Positions 1-6,167 of a stretch of 6,207 nt of DNA are shown here, piece by piece. Below the pieces are notes generated by a model that was not told where the DNA came from, searched no databases, and worked only from the letters and a program-made list of their open reading frames with translations. This DNA is from Phycisphaerales bacterium (GTDB lineage: Bacteria > Planctomycetota > Phycisphaerae > Phycisphaerales > UBA1924): contig JAESSR010000094.1 in NCBI GenBank assembly GCA_016764015.1, positions 1 through 6,207 on the forward strand. The letters are read 5' to 3'. Position numbers and translations under genes: made by a program. The stretch's first letter is position 1. Each line of letters opens with the position of its first letter.

Positions 1-695
1 GTCGCGGCTCGTTGATTGCTTCCGACGATCTCTCTTGGTCGTTCATCGAGCGCCCATGCACAACCGAGCAGGATGTCCCGCTCGTCGCTGGTGATCGTTG
101 GCGGCGCGACCAACTCGCCTTGGATGAGTTTGTAGCCATCCGATGGATCACACAAGAACAGCCCGCCCTCGCCTCGGGTTTCGATCATGGTGATCGTCAC
201 CTGCCATTGCCCGTTGCTGGATTTGTGAGGCGTGTAGTCCTTCGCCCCAATCGTGATCGGCTCTGGCCCATCCGACCGGATCACACGACTCGCCAGTTTC
301 ATGTTTCCAGATACTGCTTCATCGCACCGATACACCACATGGAACCCACCCGATGGCGTGGTTTCGATGACCAGCCGGTCAAGCAATCCCGGCATCTGTT
401 TGTTGACCGCTTGTTTCCAAGCATCAAACGCCTCGCCGCCGAGATCGAAATCGATCATCTCAAGGTTGCCGGAGACCGAGCCGCAGACGATGCATATCGC
501 GTCGGTATGCTCGCTGAACCACGATTCGAGTTCCTCGGTTTTGGGCAACCGCTCTTGGTACGGCTTCCACTTTGCCAACGCGACGCGCTTCTCATCGCCA
601 CGCCGGATCGCTGGCAGGGCGCACAACCCCGCAGCAACGAGTGCCTCGGCATGATATCGCAGTGTTCCGTTGTGATGGATTGGTGCTTGAGCCAT
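1..695 (-). CDS. Bifunctional DNA primase/polymerase (PrimPol, AEP superfamily), 3' end beyond window
   Basis: This reading frame opens with ATG at 695-693 and stays open to the left edge, giving about 231 residues without a stop. It matches the N-terminal primase-polymerase domain found in phage and plasmid replication proteins, which makes primers and can extend them. The first metal-binding pair is visible as IDFD (D82, D84), preceded by a G-S-V-S-G-N stretch at 72-77. The second motif is TPSGGFH (113-119), with the expected S115 and H119. The third conserved block is ETRGEGG followed by CDPSDGY. A K-W pair near 42-43 matches the usual entry loop. The start overlaps the helicase stop as TAATG, which implies translational coupling; a GAGG lies 10 nt upstream. 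A helicase or primase C-terminal domain, or a separate D5-like helicase gene, would be expected beyond the edge. Family assignment is strong; in vivo role is inferred. Confidence 0.92.
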   Translation of the reverse strand, partial: MAQAPIHHNGTLRYHAEALVAAGLCALPAIRRGDEKRVALAKWKPYQERLPKTEELESWFSEHTDAICIVCGSVSGNLEMIDFDLGGEAFDAWKQAVNKQMPGLLDRLVIETTPSGGFHVVYRCDEAVSGNMKLASRVIRSDGPEPITIGAKDYTPHKSSNGQWQVTITMIETRGEGGLFLCDPSDGYKLIQGELVAPPTITSDERDILLGCAWALDERPREIVGSNQRAA

Positions 696-2395
696 TAGAA
701 CGGCACCTCGTCGGGATCAAATCCGTAGCCGTCGTAGGCAATGACTGGTTCTGGCATGTCGTCCGTTGTTTCGAGTCGTGGCGGCTTGTCGCCCAGCTCA
801 TAGGCGACCACCCGCTCCCAACCATCACCCGGCTTCTTCTCGATCGTCACCCGCTGCGCTGGCGCGATTGATCCTGCGTTGCCAATCGCGACCGCGTCCT
901 CAACAGAGTTTGGAACAGGTTCGTTTGATCGTTCTTTCCACCATTGCTCGGCCTTGCGACGGGCGTAGCCCTCATGCTCTAGGCACACCCACTCACGCAC
1001 CCAGCGGTTGAACCCGACGCGGTACTCGACCCGCATGGTCGGTCGAGCCAATGGATCACCGCGTTTGTGGTGCGTGTGATACGCAACCTCCATGACCCGT
1101 TTTTCGTGCCGAGTCGGCCCCTCATCGCCTGTGACGACGGCTGCATCAGAAGCGGCTGCTTCGTGCTTGGCTTCTTGGCGGGGCGGGAACGAATGCCCGC
1201 AGTCCGGGCACACGGCGTAGGCGGCATGAATCAACGCGTCGCACTCGGGGCATTGCTTGGCTGGTGCTTCGCCAGAGCCGGTGTCTGAATCAGCAAGCCG
1301 GATCGCATCGACCGGGCCGTGGCGAAGGACATTGCCACCGAAGTCGAGCACGAGGCAATCGGCCTTTCCCGAATGCAAGCGAAATCCTCTGCCGACCATC
1401 TGGTAGTACAATCCCGGCGAGAGCGTCGGGCGCAGCAGGGCCACGCAATCGACAATGGGCGCATCGAACCCAGTTGTCAGCACATTGACATTTGCCAGGT
1501 ATTTCAGGTCGCCCGCTTTGAACCGAGCGATTATCTCGTCACGCTGCGATGCAGGTGTTTGCCCACACACGAACCCACACTCGACGCCGTGCTTCTCTTT
1601 GAGGATGGCTTGCACATGCTCGCCGTGGGCCACCCCCGATGCAAAGATTAGCACCGCGTTGCGCTCTCGTGTGGATGCGATGATCTCCCCACACGCCGAA
1701 TCAACGAGCCCCTGCGTGTTCATCAAATCTTCGACCTCGCCCGCGATGAACTCCCCACCACGGACATGCAGGTCGCTCGTATCAGCTACGGATTTGCCCG
1801 CACGGCTCCGAAGCGGGCACAGATACCCGCCCGCGATCAGCTCGCGGACACTGGCTTCGAAGCACACCTCGTTAAGGATTGAATCCTCGCCACAAATCGT
1901 CCCCGTCTTCATCCGGTACGGCGTGGCCGTCAGCCCGATCACCCGTTGGTGGTCGCACAGGTCACGGGCATCGGTGAGGAATCGCCGGTACATCCCCTCG
2001 CCGTCGGGCGGGATCAAATGGGCTTCATCAACGATCACCAGATCCATCGGCCCAAGATCATGCGCCCGCTGATAGATCGACTGAATCCCCGCGACGGTCA
2101 CCGCGTACCCCAGATCACGCCGACCAAGCCCAGCCGAGTACACCCCGAGTGGTAAGTCCGGTGCGACGGCCCGGAGTTTTCCGGCTGTCTGTTCGAGCAG
2201 TTCTTTGACATGGGCAAGCACGATCACTCGCCCGCCCCAGTCCTGGACCGCCGCCCGACAAATCTCGGCGATGACATGCGTCTTGCCGCTGCCCGTCGGG
2301 AGCACGACCGCCGGATTGGTGTCGGACTGTGCGATGTGCTTCCACACGGCATCGACCGCGTCGCGTTGGTAGGGCCGAAGTTTCATCGCTTCCAC
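695..2395 (-). CDS. DEAD/DEAH-box SF2 helicase of phage type with zinc ribbon
   Basis: This is an ATP-dependent DNA helicase or translocase, probably acting at phage replication or recombination intermediates. Numbered from the GTG at 2395 (566 aa), the motifs in order are RPYQ (7-10), Walker A PTGSGKT (33-39), DEAH (123-126), TATP (156-159), NVLTTGFDAP (304-313) and QMVGRGFR (332-339). A four-cysteine zinc ribbon follows (C382, C385, C396, C399). A C-terminal module at about 430-500 is rich in W, H and R (VEYRVG, EHEGYARRKAEQWW) and resembles the tail domain of many phage helicases. The protein ends in FDPDEVPF, which looks like the acidic tip of SSB. Two starts are possible. GTG at 2395 has GGGAG 9 nt upstream. 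ATG at 2386 overlaps the DUF669 stop as ATGA and gives the typical MKLRPYQ beginning, but lacks a well-placed Shine-Dalgarno. The gene overlaps its upstream neighbour and is coupled to PrimPol downstream. Confidence 0.95.
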   Translation of the reverse strand: MEAMKLRPYQRDAVDAVWKHIAQSDTNPAVVLPTGSGKTHVIAEICRAAVQDWGGRVIVLAHVKELLEQTAGKLRAVAPDLPLGVYSAGLGRRDLGYAVTVAGIQSIYQRAHDLGPMDLVIVDEAHLIPPDGEGMYRRFLTDARDLCDHQRVIGLTATPYRMKTGTICGEDSILNEVCFEASVRELIAGGYLCPLRSRAGKSVADTSDLHVRGGEFIAGEVEDLMNTQGLVDSACGEIIASTRERNAVLIFASGVAHGEHVQAILKEKHGVECGFVCGQTPASQRDEIIARFKAGDLKYLANVNVLTTGFDAPIVDCVALLRPTLSPGLYYQMVGRGFRLHSGKADCLVLDFGGNVLRHGPVDAIRLADSDTGSGEAPAKQCPECDALIHAAYAVCPDCGHSFPPRQEAKHEAAASDAAVVTGDEGPTRHEKRVMEVAYHTHHKRGDPLARPTMRVEYRVGFNRWVREWVCLEHEGYARRKAEQWWKERSNEPVPNSVEDAVAIGNAGSIAPAQRVTIEKKPGDGWERVVAYELGDKPPRLETTDDMPEPVIAYDGYGFDPDEVPF

Positions 2396-2835
2396 GGCGG
2401 TGTACTCCCAGCTGGTGCTGCAGCGATAGGTTGCGAACTGCCCTTGGCCTCGTATCCCTTGATTTCGTTGGTGAGATCACCGGTGTCGCTGCGTTTCGTG
2501 CAACCGACCTTGATAGTCAAGGGCAGGTTGTGCAGCTCGATCGAGTCCTTCGGAGCCATCACACCGATCGCCCGGCAGATACTCGACAACTCAGCCCGCG
2601 AGATTTTGACCGCCATCTCGCTGGGATTGTCGAGGTTGAGCCGAGCCCAGACGAGCTGCCCTTTGTGTTCGCCGTCGAGCACTTGGAAGGTCAGTTGCAG
2701 GTACTGCCCGGTTCCGGCCTTGGTCGGCTTCATCTCCGACTCGGTGATGATCGCCAGGTACTTGCCCGCGGGGATCGGATCGAATCCCACTGCGGGATCG
2801 ACTTCGTTTGCATTGAATCCATTGAGATGTGCCAT
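2383..2835 (-). CDS. DUF669 family phage protein, candidate single-strand DNA-binding accessory
   Basis: The 150-aa product matches DUF669, a family found in phage replication modules next to a Sak4-like ATPase and a helicase. Visible family features are FDPIPAGKYLAII (18-30), a KPTKAGTGQYLQLTFQVLDG block (36-55) and a L-N-L-D-N segment (66-70). A helical A-E-L-S-S-I-C-R-A-I-G stretch (81-91) follows, then a final strand with N123. The length is normal for the family. The beta-rich first half suggests a small OB-like fold, and a role as a single-strand-binding partner is inference, not shown. The C-terminal 20 residues are low complexity (S, P, A) and end in the basic sequence PPWKR, not an acidic SSB tip. 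The ATG has AAGGAG 7 nt upstream, lying inside the end of the preceding gene, and there are only 2 nt between the two genes. Confidence 0.87.
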   Translation of the reverse strand: MAHLNGFNANEVDPAVGFDPIPAGKYLAIITESEMKPTKAGTGQYLQLTFQVLDGEHKGQLVWARLNLDNPSEMAVKISRAELSSICRAIGVMAPKDSIELHNLPLTIKVGCTKRSDTGDLTNEIKGYEAKGSSQPIAAAPAGSTPPWKR

Positions 2836-2837
2836 GT

Positions 2838-3686
2838 TTAGGCTCCTTGTGTTTGAGAGGTTGTGATTGGTGTGGTGATTGGTTCAGCGATTGACTGGTT
2901 TGATTCGGTTGGTTCGGCAGCGGCGTCGATGCTCGATTGCAGCGGGTTCTCGCCGCGCAGGAAAGCGTCGAAGATGCGGTAATCGAGCGGCATTTCATCG
3001 GGCAACCCGAGCCGGTTCTTGGCCATGTGCGCCGGGCGTTCGGTCGTGCGGATGATCCGCTCGCCGGTGCCAATGCCCTGCGTGCGTTTGCGGTTGAACC
3101 CCTCGTCTGTGTGCTTCGTGTGCACGCGGTAGGTGGCGAAGAGCACTTCGTCGCACCATTCCTGAATCAACGCCGACGCGTGCTTGTTGAGCCGAGGCAC
3201 ATACCGGTCATAACTCTCGGTCTCGGGGTTGTCGAACTTCTCGATGCGTGAGTGAGCGATCAGGATCACCTGCATGCCGCGTTCGTTGCGGAGCGCATCA
3301 AGGCCGTCAAGAATCTCACGCCACTGCGTGAGTGCGAAGGTGTACCCCTTGGCGTACCCGATGTCCTCGATCGATTCAACGCCACGCTTGGCGCAGACTT
3401 CGGCGAAGATCAATCGTTCGAGCCAATCGAGAGAGTCGATGACGACCGTCTTGTATCCATGCTCTTCTTTGTAGAGAGCTGCGAGCGATGCGAGGATATC
3501 GCCGTAGCGTGTGGCCACCGGCAGCTTGTCGCACTCGATCTCGCCAAGCCCGTCTTCGGTCTGAAGAAAAACAGCTTTGTTGGCCATCGACCCGAAGGTC
3601 GATTTGCCAATGCCATGCGTGCCGTAGAGCATTACCCGTCGGGGCTTGGGTTGTCTGCCGGATTCAATGTGTTGAAGTAGTGTCAT
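2838..3686 (-). CDS. Sak4/RecA-like phage AAA ATPase (AAA_24 type)
   Basis: The 282-aa product belongs to the phage nucleotide-binding proteins related to the RecA core (AAA_24/Sak4 group). Characterised Sak4 proteins promote single-strand annealing with SSB help. Walker A is GTHGIGKST (22-30). Walker B is TVVIDS (80-85), with the acid at D84. A strand ending ILIAHS (141-146) carries the polar residue expected in the RecA-like sensor position. An R-T-T-E-R-P-A-H-M-A-K-N-R-x-G-L-P segment (213-229) is typical of these phage proteins. The core ends near residue 250; the last 30 residues are a low-complexity tail rich in T, S, Q, P and E. The ATG at 3686 has AAGGAGA 7 nt upstream and begins 3 nt after the nuclease stop. 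No RecT, Red-beta or Erf annealing protein is seen, so this may be the recombinase of the system. The family is clear; the Sak4-like annealing role is inferred. Confidence 0.9.
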   Translation of the reverse strand: MTLLQHIESGRQPKPRRVMLYGTHGIGKSTFGSMANKAVFLQTEDGLGEIECDKLPVATRYGDILASLAALYKEEHGYKTVVIDSLDWLERLIFAEVCAKRGVESIEDIGYAKGYTFALTQWREILDGLDALRNERGMQVILIAHSRIEKFDNPETESYDRYVPRLNKHASALIQEWCDEVLFATYRVHTKHTDEGFNRKRTQGIGTGERIIRTTERPAHMAKNRLGLPDEMPLDYRIFDAFLRGENPLQSSIDAAAEPTESNQSIAEPITTPITTSQTQGA

Positions 3687-3689
3687 GAT

Positions 3690-4661
3690 TCAATCTCCTT
3701 TGTGTTGAGTTGCTGGTTTCTGAACTGGTTTCTGATTTGGTTCTTGGTTTGAGTGCCGATCAAACTTGCGGAGCGATTCATACCGCGTCGGCCATTGGCC
3801 ACGCTGCTGGCATGCGATCAACTCCGCCATCGCTCGCTCGTTTTCGTGCTGTGCTTCATCAAGGAGCGATGCGTCGATCACCCACACGCCACACCGGAAC
3901 GGCTCTCGTTTCTCAACCGCGATGATGTGAACAGGGATCGTTCGCCCGATCGCTTCGCCGATGACCGACCGATAGAACGCGAGTTGATGGATATACCCGT
4001 AGGTGTCGATGCTGTGCTCGAAGGAATCGAGATTGTCGGTGGTCTTGAGATCAACAAGCCCGCGTCCTTCGATCGGGTTAAGCCAGTCGAGCCGAATCTG
4101 GCACTGATGCCCGCCATACTCCCGCCGAACCACGCCCTCGGCTTGACCCGTCGCCAGCAACTCACGAGCGAAGATGTGCGCCTTGACCGACGCGGCCATC
4201 TGCTCAATCACCGCCGCTTGATCGTCGCTGATCACTGGCTTGCCGATCCGCTGAGCCCACTCGGTAAACGCCTTCGTCGTCGGCCCATACGGTTTCTCCG
4301 TCTTGGGATTGATCGGCCCGCCCACGGCGAACTCCGCCTCGTACCGCTCGCGTCCTTCGAGGATCAACACATGAGCCGCCTGCCCGACGAGGAACGCGGC
4401 ACTCTCACGCCGAGGAATCAGCCCCAGCCGCTTGCGCCGGTAAAGCAACGGGCACCGCCGAAACTCCGCCAACCAGTGCGACGAAAGATTGTCCTTCGCT
4501 TTGGCGTGGTAGAACTCGGCAGGTTCACGAGTGAGGAATCGAAGATCGAGTTGCCCGTCGTGCTTGCTGTTCGATTGATCAAGATCATCGGGATGAAAGT
4601 CGCGTGTGTAATCGCCTTGGCCAAGGCGAACAAGTGGGGGAGTAGAGTCGGATGTGTTCAC
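3690..4661 (-). CDS. RecE/RecB-like PD-(D/E)XK exonuclease (DUF3799 type)
   Basis: The 323-aa product looks like the nuclease domain found in phage RecE-like (exodeoxyribonuclease VIII) proteins, which resect duplex ends to expose single strands. The visible nuclease signature comprises G93-x-x-x-H97 followed by LILEG (99-103), then an R-L-D strand with D192. Next come D204-L-K206 within VDLKTT, and the RecB-type Q226-x-x-x-Y230 in IHQLAFY. These supply the metal ligands and catalytic lysine of the fold. The domain covers roughly 55-295. The first 50 residues are polar and unmatched, and the last 20 are an N/Q/P/K-rich tail. The start is GTG at 4661, which overlaps the upstream TGA as GTGA; GAGGAGG at 4675-4669 is ideally placed 7 nt upstream. 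Position directly before the Sak4-like ATPase suggests a two-component exonuclease plus recombinase pair. A RecB-like nuclease with another role is the main alternative. Confidence 0.87.
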   Translation of the reverse strand: MNTSDSTPPLVRLGQGDYTRDFHPDDLDQSNSKHDGQLDLRFLTREPAEFYHAKAKDNLSSHWLAEFRRCPLLYRRKRLGLIPRRESAAFLVGQAAHVLILEGRERYEAEFAVGGPINPKTEKPYGPTTKAFTEWAQRIGKPVISDDQAAVIEQMAASVKAHIFARELLATGQAEGVVRREYGGHQCQIRLDWLNPIEGRGLVDLKTTDNLDSFEHSIDTYGYIHQLAFYRSVIGEAIGRTIPVHIIAVEKREPFRCGVWVIDASLLDEAQHENERAMAELIACQQRGQWPTRYESLRKFDRHSNQEPNQKPVQKPATQHKGD

Positions 4662-5068
4662 AGCCCGGCCTCCTCAAGGTCTTGCATCGCTTGCTCGTGC
4701 CGACGCTGCATCCCGGATTGCTGTTTCGTATTCTCCTTCACCTTTCGTGCACGCTGCTTTGATCCCAGCCGAGTCGCCTGCTGCTGAACTGCTTGTTCTT
4801 TGGCGAGGTCGAAATGAGCCGCATCAGCCTCGGCCAGCGCCTGCCCAAAATCATTGAGCCACTGCCGAGTCGTGAAGATCCGACTCCCGAACCGTGTGTG
4901 CTTGAGTCGAATGCGATCGCCCGAAGCCGACTTCACCCCCTCACGGCACCACCGCCAAACGCAGTTGGCCGAAGGCCGACCCGGCGCAATCTTGGCGGCT
5001 TGTGCAAGCGTTAGGTGTTCATGTTCACATTGCTCATCGTGCGTCTGTTGTTGTGTTTGCTGCTGCAT
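4658..5068 (-). CDS. DUF1580-like helix-turn-helix protein, first gene of the replication operon
   Basis: The 136-aa product resembles DUF1580, a small DNA-binding-type family described from planctomycetes; function is unknown. The recognisable block is about 19-75: LTLAQAAKIAPGRPSANCVWRW, then C-R-E-G-V, then a G-S-R-I-F-T-T wing and a W-L-N-D-F helix. This is the layout of MerR/excisionase-like winged helices. The N-terminus is Q/H-rich (MQQQTQQQTH), and the second half (about 85-136) is charged, Q-rich and probably helical or coiled. The start at 5068 is chosen because AGGAGAG sits 5 to 6 nt upstream. The frame extends to an ATG at 5107, but that codon has no Shine-Dalgarno and adds an unconserved basic stretch. 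The gene overlaps the nuclease gene by 4 nt. As operon leader it could regulate the operon or recruit replication proteins; both are inference. The planctomycete assignment of the window rests largely on this gene. Confidence 0.78.
   Translation of the reverse strand: MQQQTQQQTHDEQCEHEHLTLAQAAKIAPGRPSANCVWRWCREGVKSASGDRIRLKHTRFGSRIFTTRQWLNDFGQALAEADAAHFDLAKEQAVQQQATRLGSKQRARKVKENTKQQSGMQRRHEQAMQDLEEAGL
4669..4675 (-). promoter_or_regulatory. Shine-Dalgarno for nuclease gene
   Basis: GAGGAGG lies 7 nt before the GTG at 4661. It decides the start of the RecE-like nuclease, because no ATG is available nearby, and it lies within the coding end of the DUF1580-like gene. Confidence 0.8.
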
Positions 5069-5073
5069 CCATA

Positions 5074-5080
5074 CTCTCCT
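5074..5080 (-). promoter_or_regulatory. Shine-Dalgarno deciding the DUF1580-like start
   Basis: AGGAGAG ends 5 nt before the ATG at 5068. No comparable sequence precedes the upstream in-frame ATG at 5107, so the shorter 136-aa product is preferred. Confidence 0.75.
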
Positions 5081-5094
5081 GGCTGACCTCAGCC
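5081..5094. promoter_or_regulatory. Small inverted repeat next to operon leader RBS (possible operator)
   Basis: GGCTGA-CC-TCAGCC is a perfect 6-bp inverted repeat with a 2-bp centre, directly abutting the Shine-Dalgarno of the DUF1580-like gene. It could be a dimeric operator or an RNA hairpin that affects access to the ribosome site. Six-base arms also arise by chance, so only the position makes it notable. Confidence 0.35.
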
Positions 5095-5172
5095 GGTTGT
5101 TGAGCATGGACTATCGACGATGATTTTGGGTGGTAACTCGTTTGGTAGGCTTCAGGCAGTCTTCACCAATTG

Positions 5173-5202
5173 AAAACGGCCTGCACAATGACATGCAGGC
5201 CG
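5173..5202 (-). terminator. Rho-independent-type terminator after the nucleotidyltransferase gene
   Basis: CGGCCTGCA (5177-5185) pairs perfectly with TGCAGGCCG (5194-5202) across an 8-nt loop, giving a GC-rich 9-bp stem. Read leftward, the stem is followed by TTTTC (5176-5172); read rightward, it is followed by seven A. Placement about 90 nt past the stop of the nucleotidyltransferase gene fits termination of the upstream transcript and insulation of the replication operon. The short T run makes efficiency uncertain. Confidence 0.62.
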
Positions 5203-5224
5203 AAAAAAACTTGTCAGAAAATAG

Positions 5225-5254
5225 TGAGTTATCGAGTTGCGCAACTGTAACTCA
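5225..5254. repeat. Nested imperfect palindrome in the intergenic region
   Basis: A perfect 12-bp palindrome AGTTGCGCAACT (5235-5246) is nested in outer arms TGAGTTA (5225-5231) and TAACTCA (5248-5254). Spacers between core and arms are 3 nt on one side and 1 nt on the other. The arm sequence GTAACTC occurs again at 5133-5139, on the other side of the terminator. The arrangement suits a protein-binding site (operator or replication-related) and could also form a cruciform. It lacks the G/C-rich stem and T-tract of a terminator. Function is inferred only from structure. Confidence 0.55.
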
Positions 5255-5291
5255 GATAATGGACACACTTCCCGTTCTCATGTAGGGTCGA

Positions 5292-6167
5292 TCAATCGGT
5301 TTGAAGGAGCCTTTTTAGCTCATCAACGAGCCAATCGGGATCAACTTCGGGGGTCGTTCTCGGGTTTGCACGCTGATACTCAAGTAATCGAATTCGCCCA
5401 AGCCCATCGCTCGGCACGAAGAGTTCTTCAATGATTCCTCTGCATTCGACGATCTTCGGATCGGATTTATATTCCTGAGCGATAGCCATGCATATTTCTT
5501 CATCCTCTTCTGTCAAAAGCCCCGCAATTCGATAGAGATCCATCGCGTGATGGCGACCTTGGTCATGGTCTTCATCATGGAGCCTGTCGCGGAGTGCGCA
5601 GAGTTTCATGAGTGCGTAAGGGAACGGGCGAGGAATAAGCACTTCGCATGAACGGGCAGTGTTGTTTTTAGAATCTGGCTCGGATGTAACAGTGAGTCGA
5701 AAAGGTTCGTGCTCAACGCCGAGTGCATCTTGGTTTGTCCGGGCATGAAACCCATGTTTTCCGCTTAGACCGCGTGGACGAACGCGGCTATCTCGAACAA
5801 CAGCATTCGATTCATGCTCGCCAAGCGGCCCAGCCATGAGATCAATTATGACATTGATACCATCTAACGATCTGCTGAATTTCAGAAACTCGGCTCCTGG
5901 GACAACAACAAACCCAAGTTCGTCCAGAGCTGCACGATATTCAATGACCAGCGCACGGTTTGCAATGACTTCTGCACGAACAAATAGATCAATGTCTTGG
6001 GTAGTCCTTGCCGGTGGAAGTTTGGTGAGTGGTAACAGTGTCTTCGTACCTTTCTGCCGCAAGTCCTCTTGTCTGAGATACAGGCCAAGCCCGCCAGCAA
6101 GCAGTAAGTCCGCATTGCCGCCAAGGGCCTCGTCGAGGTCTAAGACTGTTGTAATCAATGCATTCAT
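5292..6167 (-). CDS. AbiEii/AbiGii-like nucleotidyltransferase (possible toxin)
   Basis: The 291-aa product carries the signature of the nucleotidyltransferase superfamily branch that includes AbiEii toxins. Members transfer nucleotides to RNA or protein targets in type IV toxin-antitoxin and abortive-infection systems. Counting from ATG 6167, the glycine pair is G25-G26 (LLLAGGLGLYL). The metal-binding motif is RTTQDIDLFV (54-63; D58 and D60), and a third acid is D109 in VIIDLM. The downstream block K188-L-C-A-L-R-D-R, with a later H-A-M-D209-L-Y, resembles the fourth AbiEii motif. Length matches the family. The ATG at 6167 has GAGGAGG 6 nt upstream; a GTG one codon earlier is the alternative. 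The start overlaps an upstream stop as TGATG. The gene is more AT-rich than the replication operon and is followed by a terminator, so it is a separate unit. Whether it is toxic or a housekeeping-type transferase is unknown. Confidence 0.8.
   Translation of the reverse strand: MNALITTVLDLDEALGGNADLLLAGGLGLYLRQEDLRQKGTKTLLPLTKLPPARTTQDIDLFVRAEVIANRALVIEYRAALDELGFVVVPGAEFLKFSRSLDGINVIIDLMAGPLGEHESNAVVRDSRVRPRGLSGKHGFHARTNQDALGVEHEPFRLTVTSEPDSKNNTARSCEVLIPRPFPYALMKLCALRDRLHDEDHDQGRHHAMDLYRIAGLLTEEDEEICMAIAQEYKSDPKIVECRGIIEELFVPSDGLGRIRLLEYQRANPRTTPEVDPDWLVDELKRLLQTD

Larger units (their letters stand above)
5069..5291. other. Gene-free control region between the two transcription units
   Basis: This stretch of 223 nt holds no credible gene on either strand. 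It contains the palindrome, the terminator hairpin and the operator-like repeat listed separately. The promoter of the six-gene operon must lie here or further upstream, but no convincing -35/-10 pair could be assigned on the minus strand. The best candidates are weak and not annotated. Confidence 0.6.

Noticed and set aside
12..698. Plus-strand frame of 228 codons at the left edge
   Set aside because: It is antisense to the PrimPol gene, whose motifs are unmistakable on the minus strand. The plus-strand product shows no family resemblance.
1455..2072. Plus-strand frame opposite the helicase
   Set aside because: It is rich in S, R and P, has no motifs, and lies fully inside the helicase gene on the other strand.
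3753..4787. Long plus-strand frame of 344 codons
   Set aside because: It lies antisense to the nuclease gene, which has clear PD-(D/E)XK motifs, a strong ribosome site and operon context. The plus-strand translation has no recognisable domain and is biased by the GC-rich opposite strand.
5069..5107. N-terminal extension of the DUF1580-like protein from the ATG at 5107
   Set aside because: No Shine-Dalgarno precedes 5107, the operator-like repeat would fall inside the coding region, and an ideal ribosome site precedes the ATG at 5068.
5131..5260. Integron attC-like site, because of TAACTC/GTTA words and hairpins
   Set aside because: The ordered core sites and unpaired bases of an attC stem are absent, and the gene order does not look like a cassette array.
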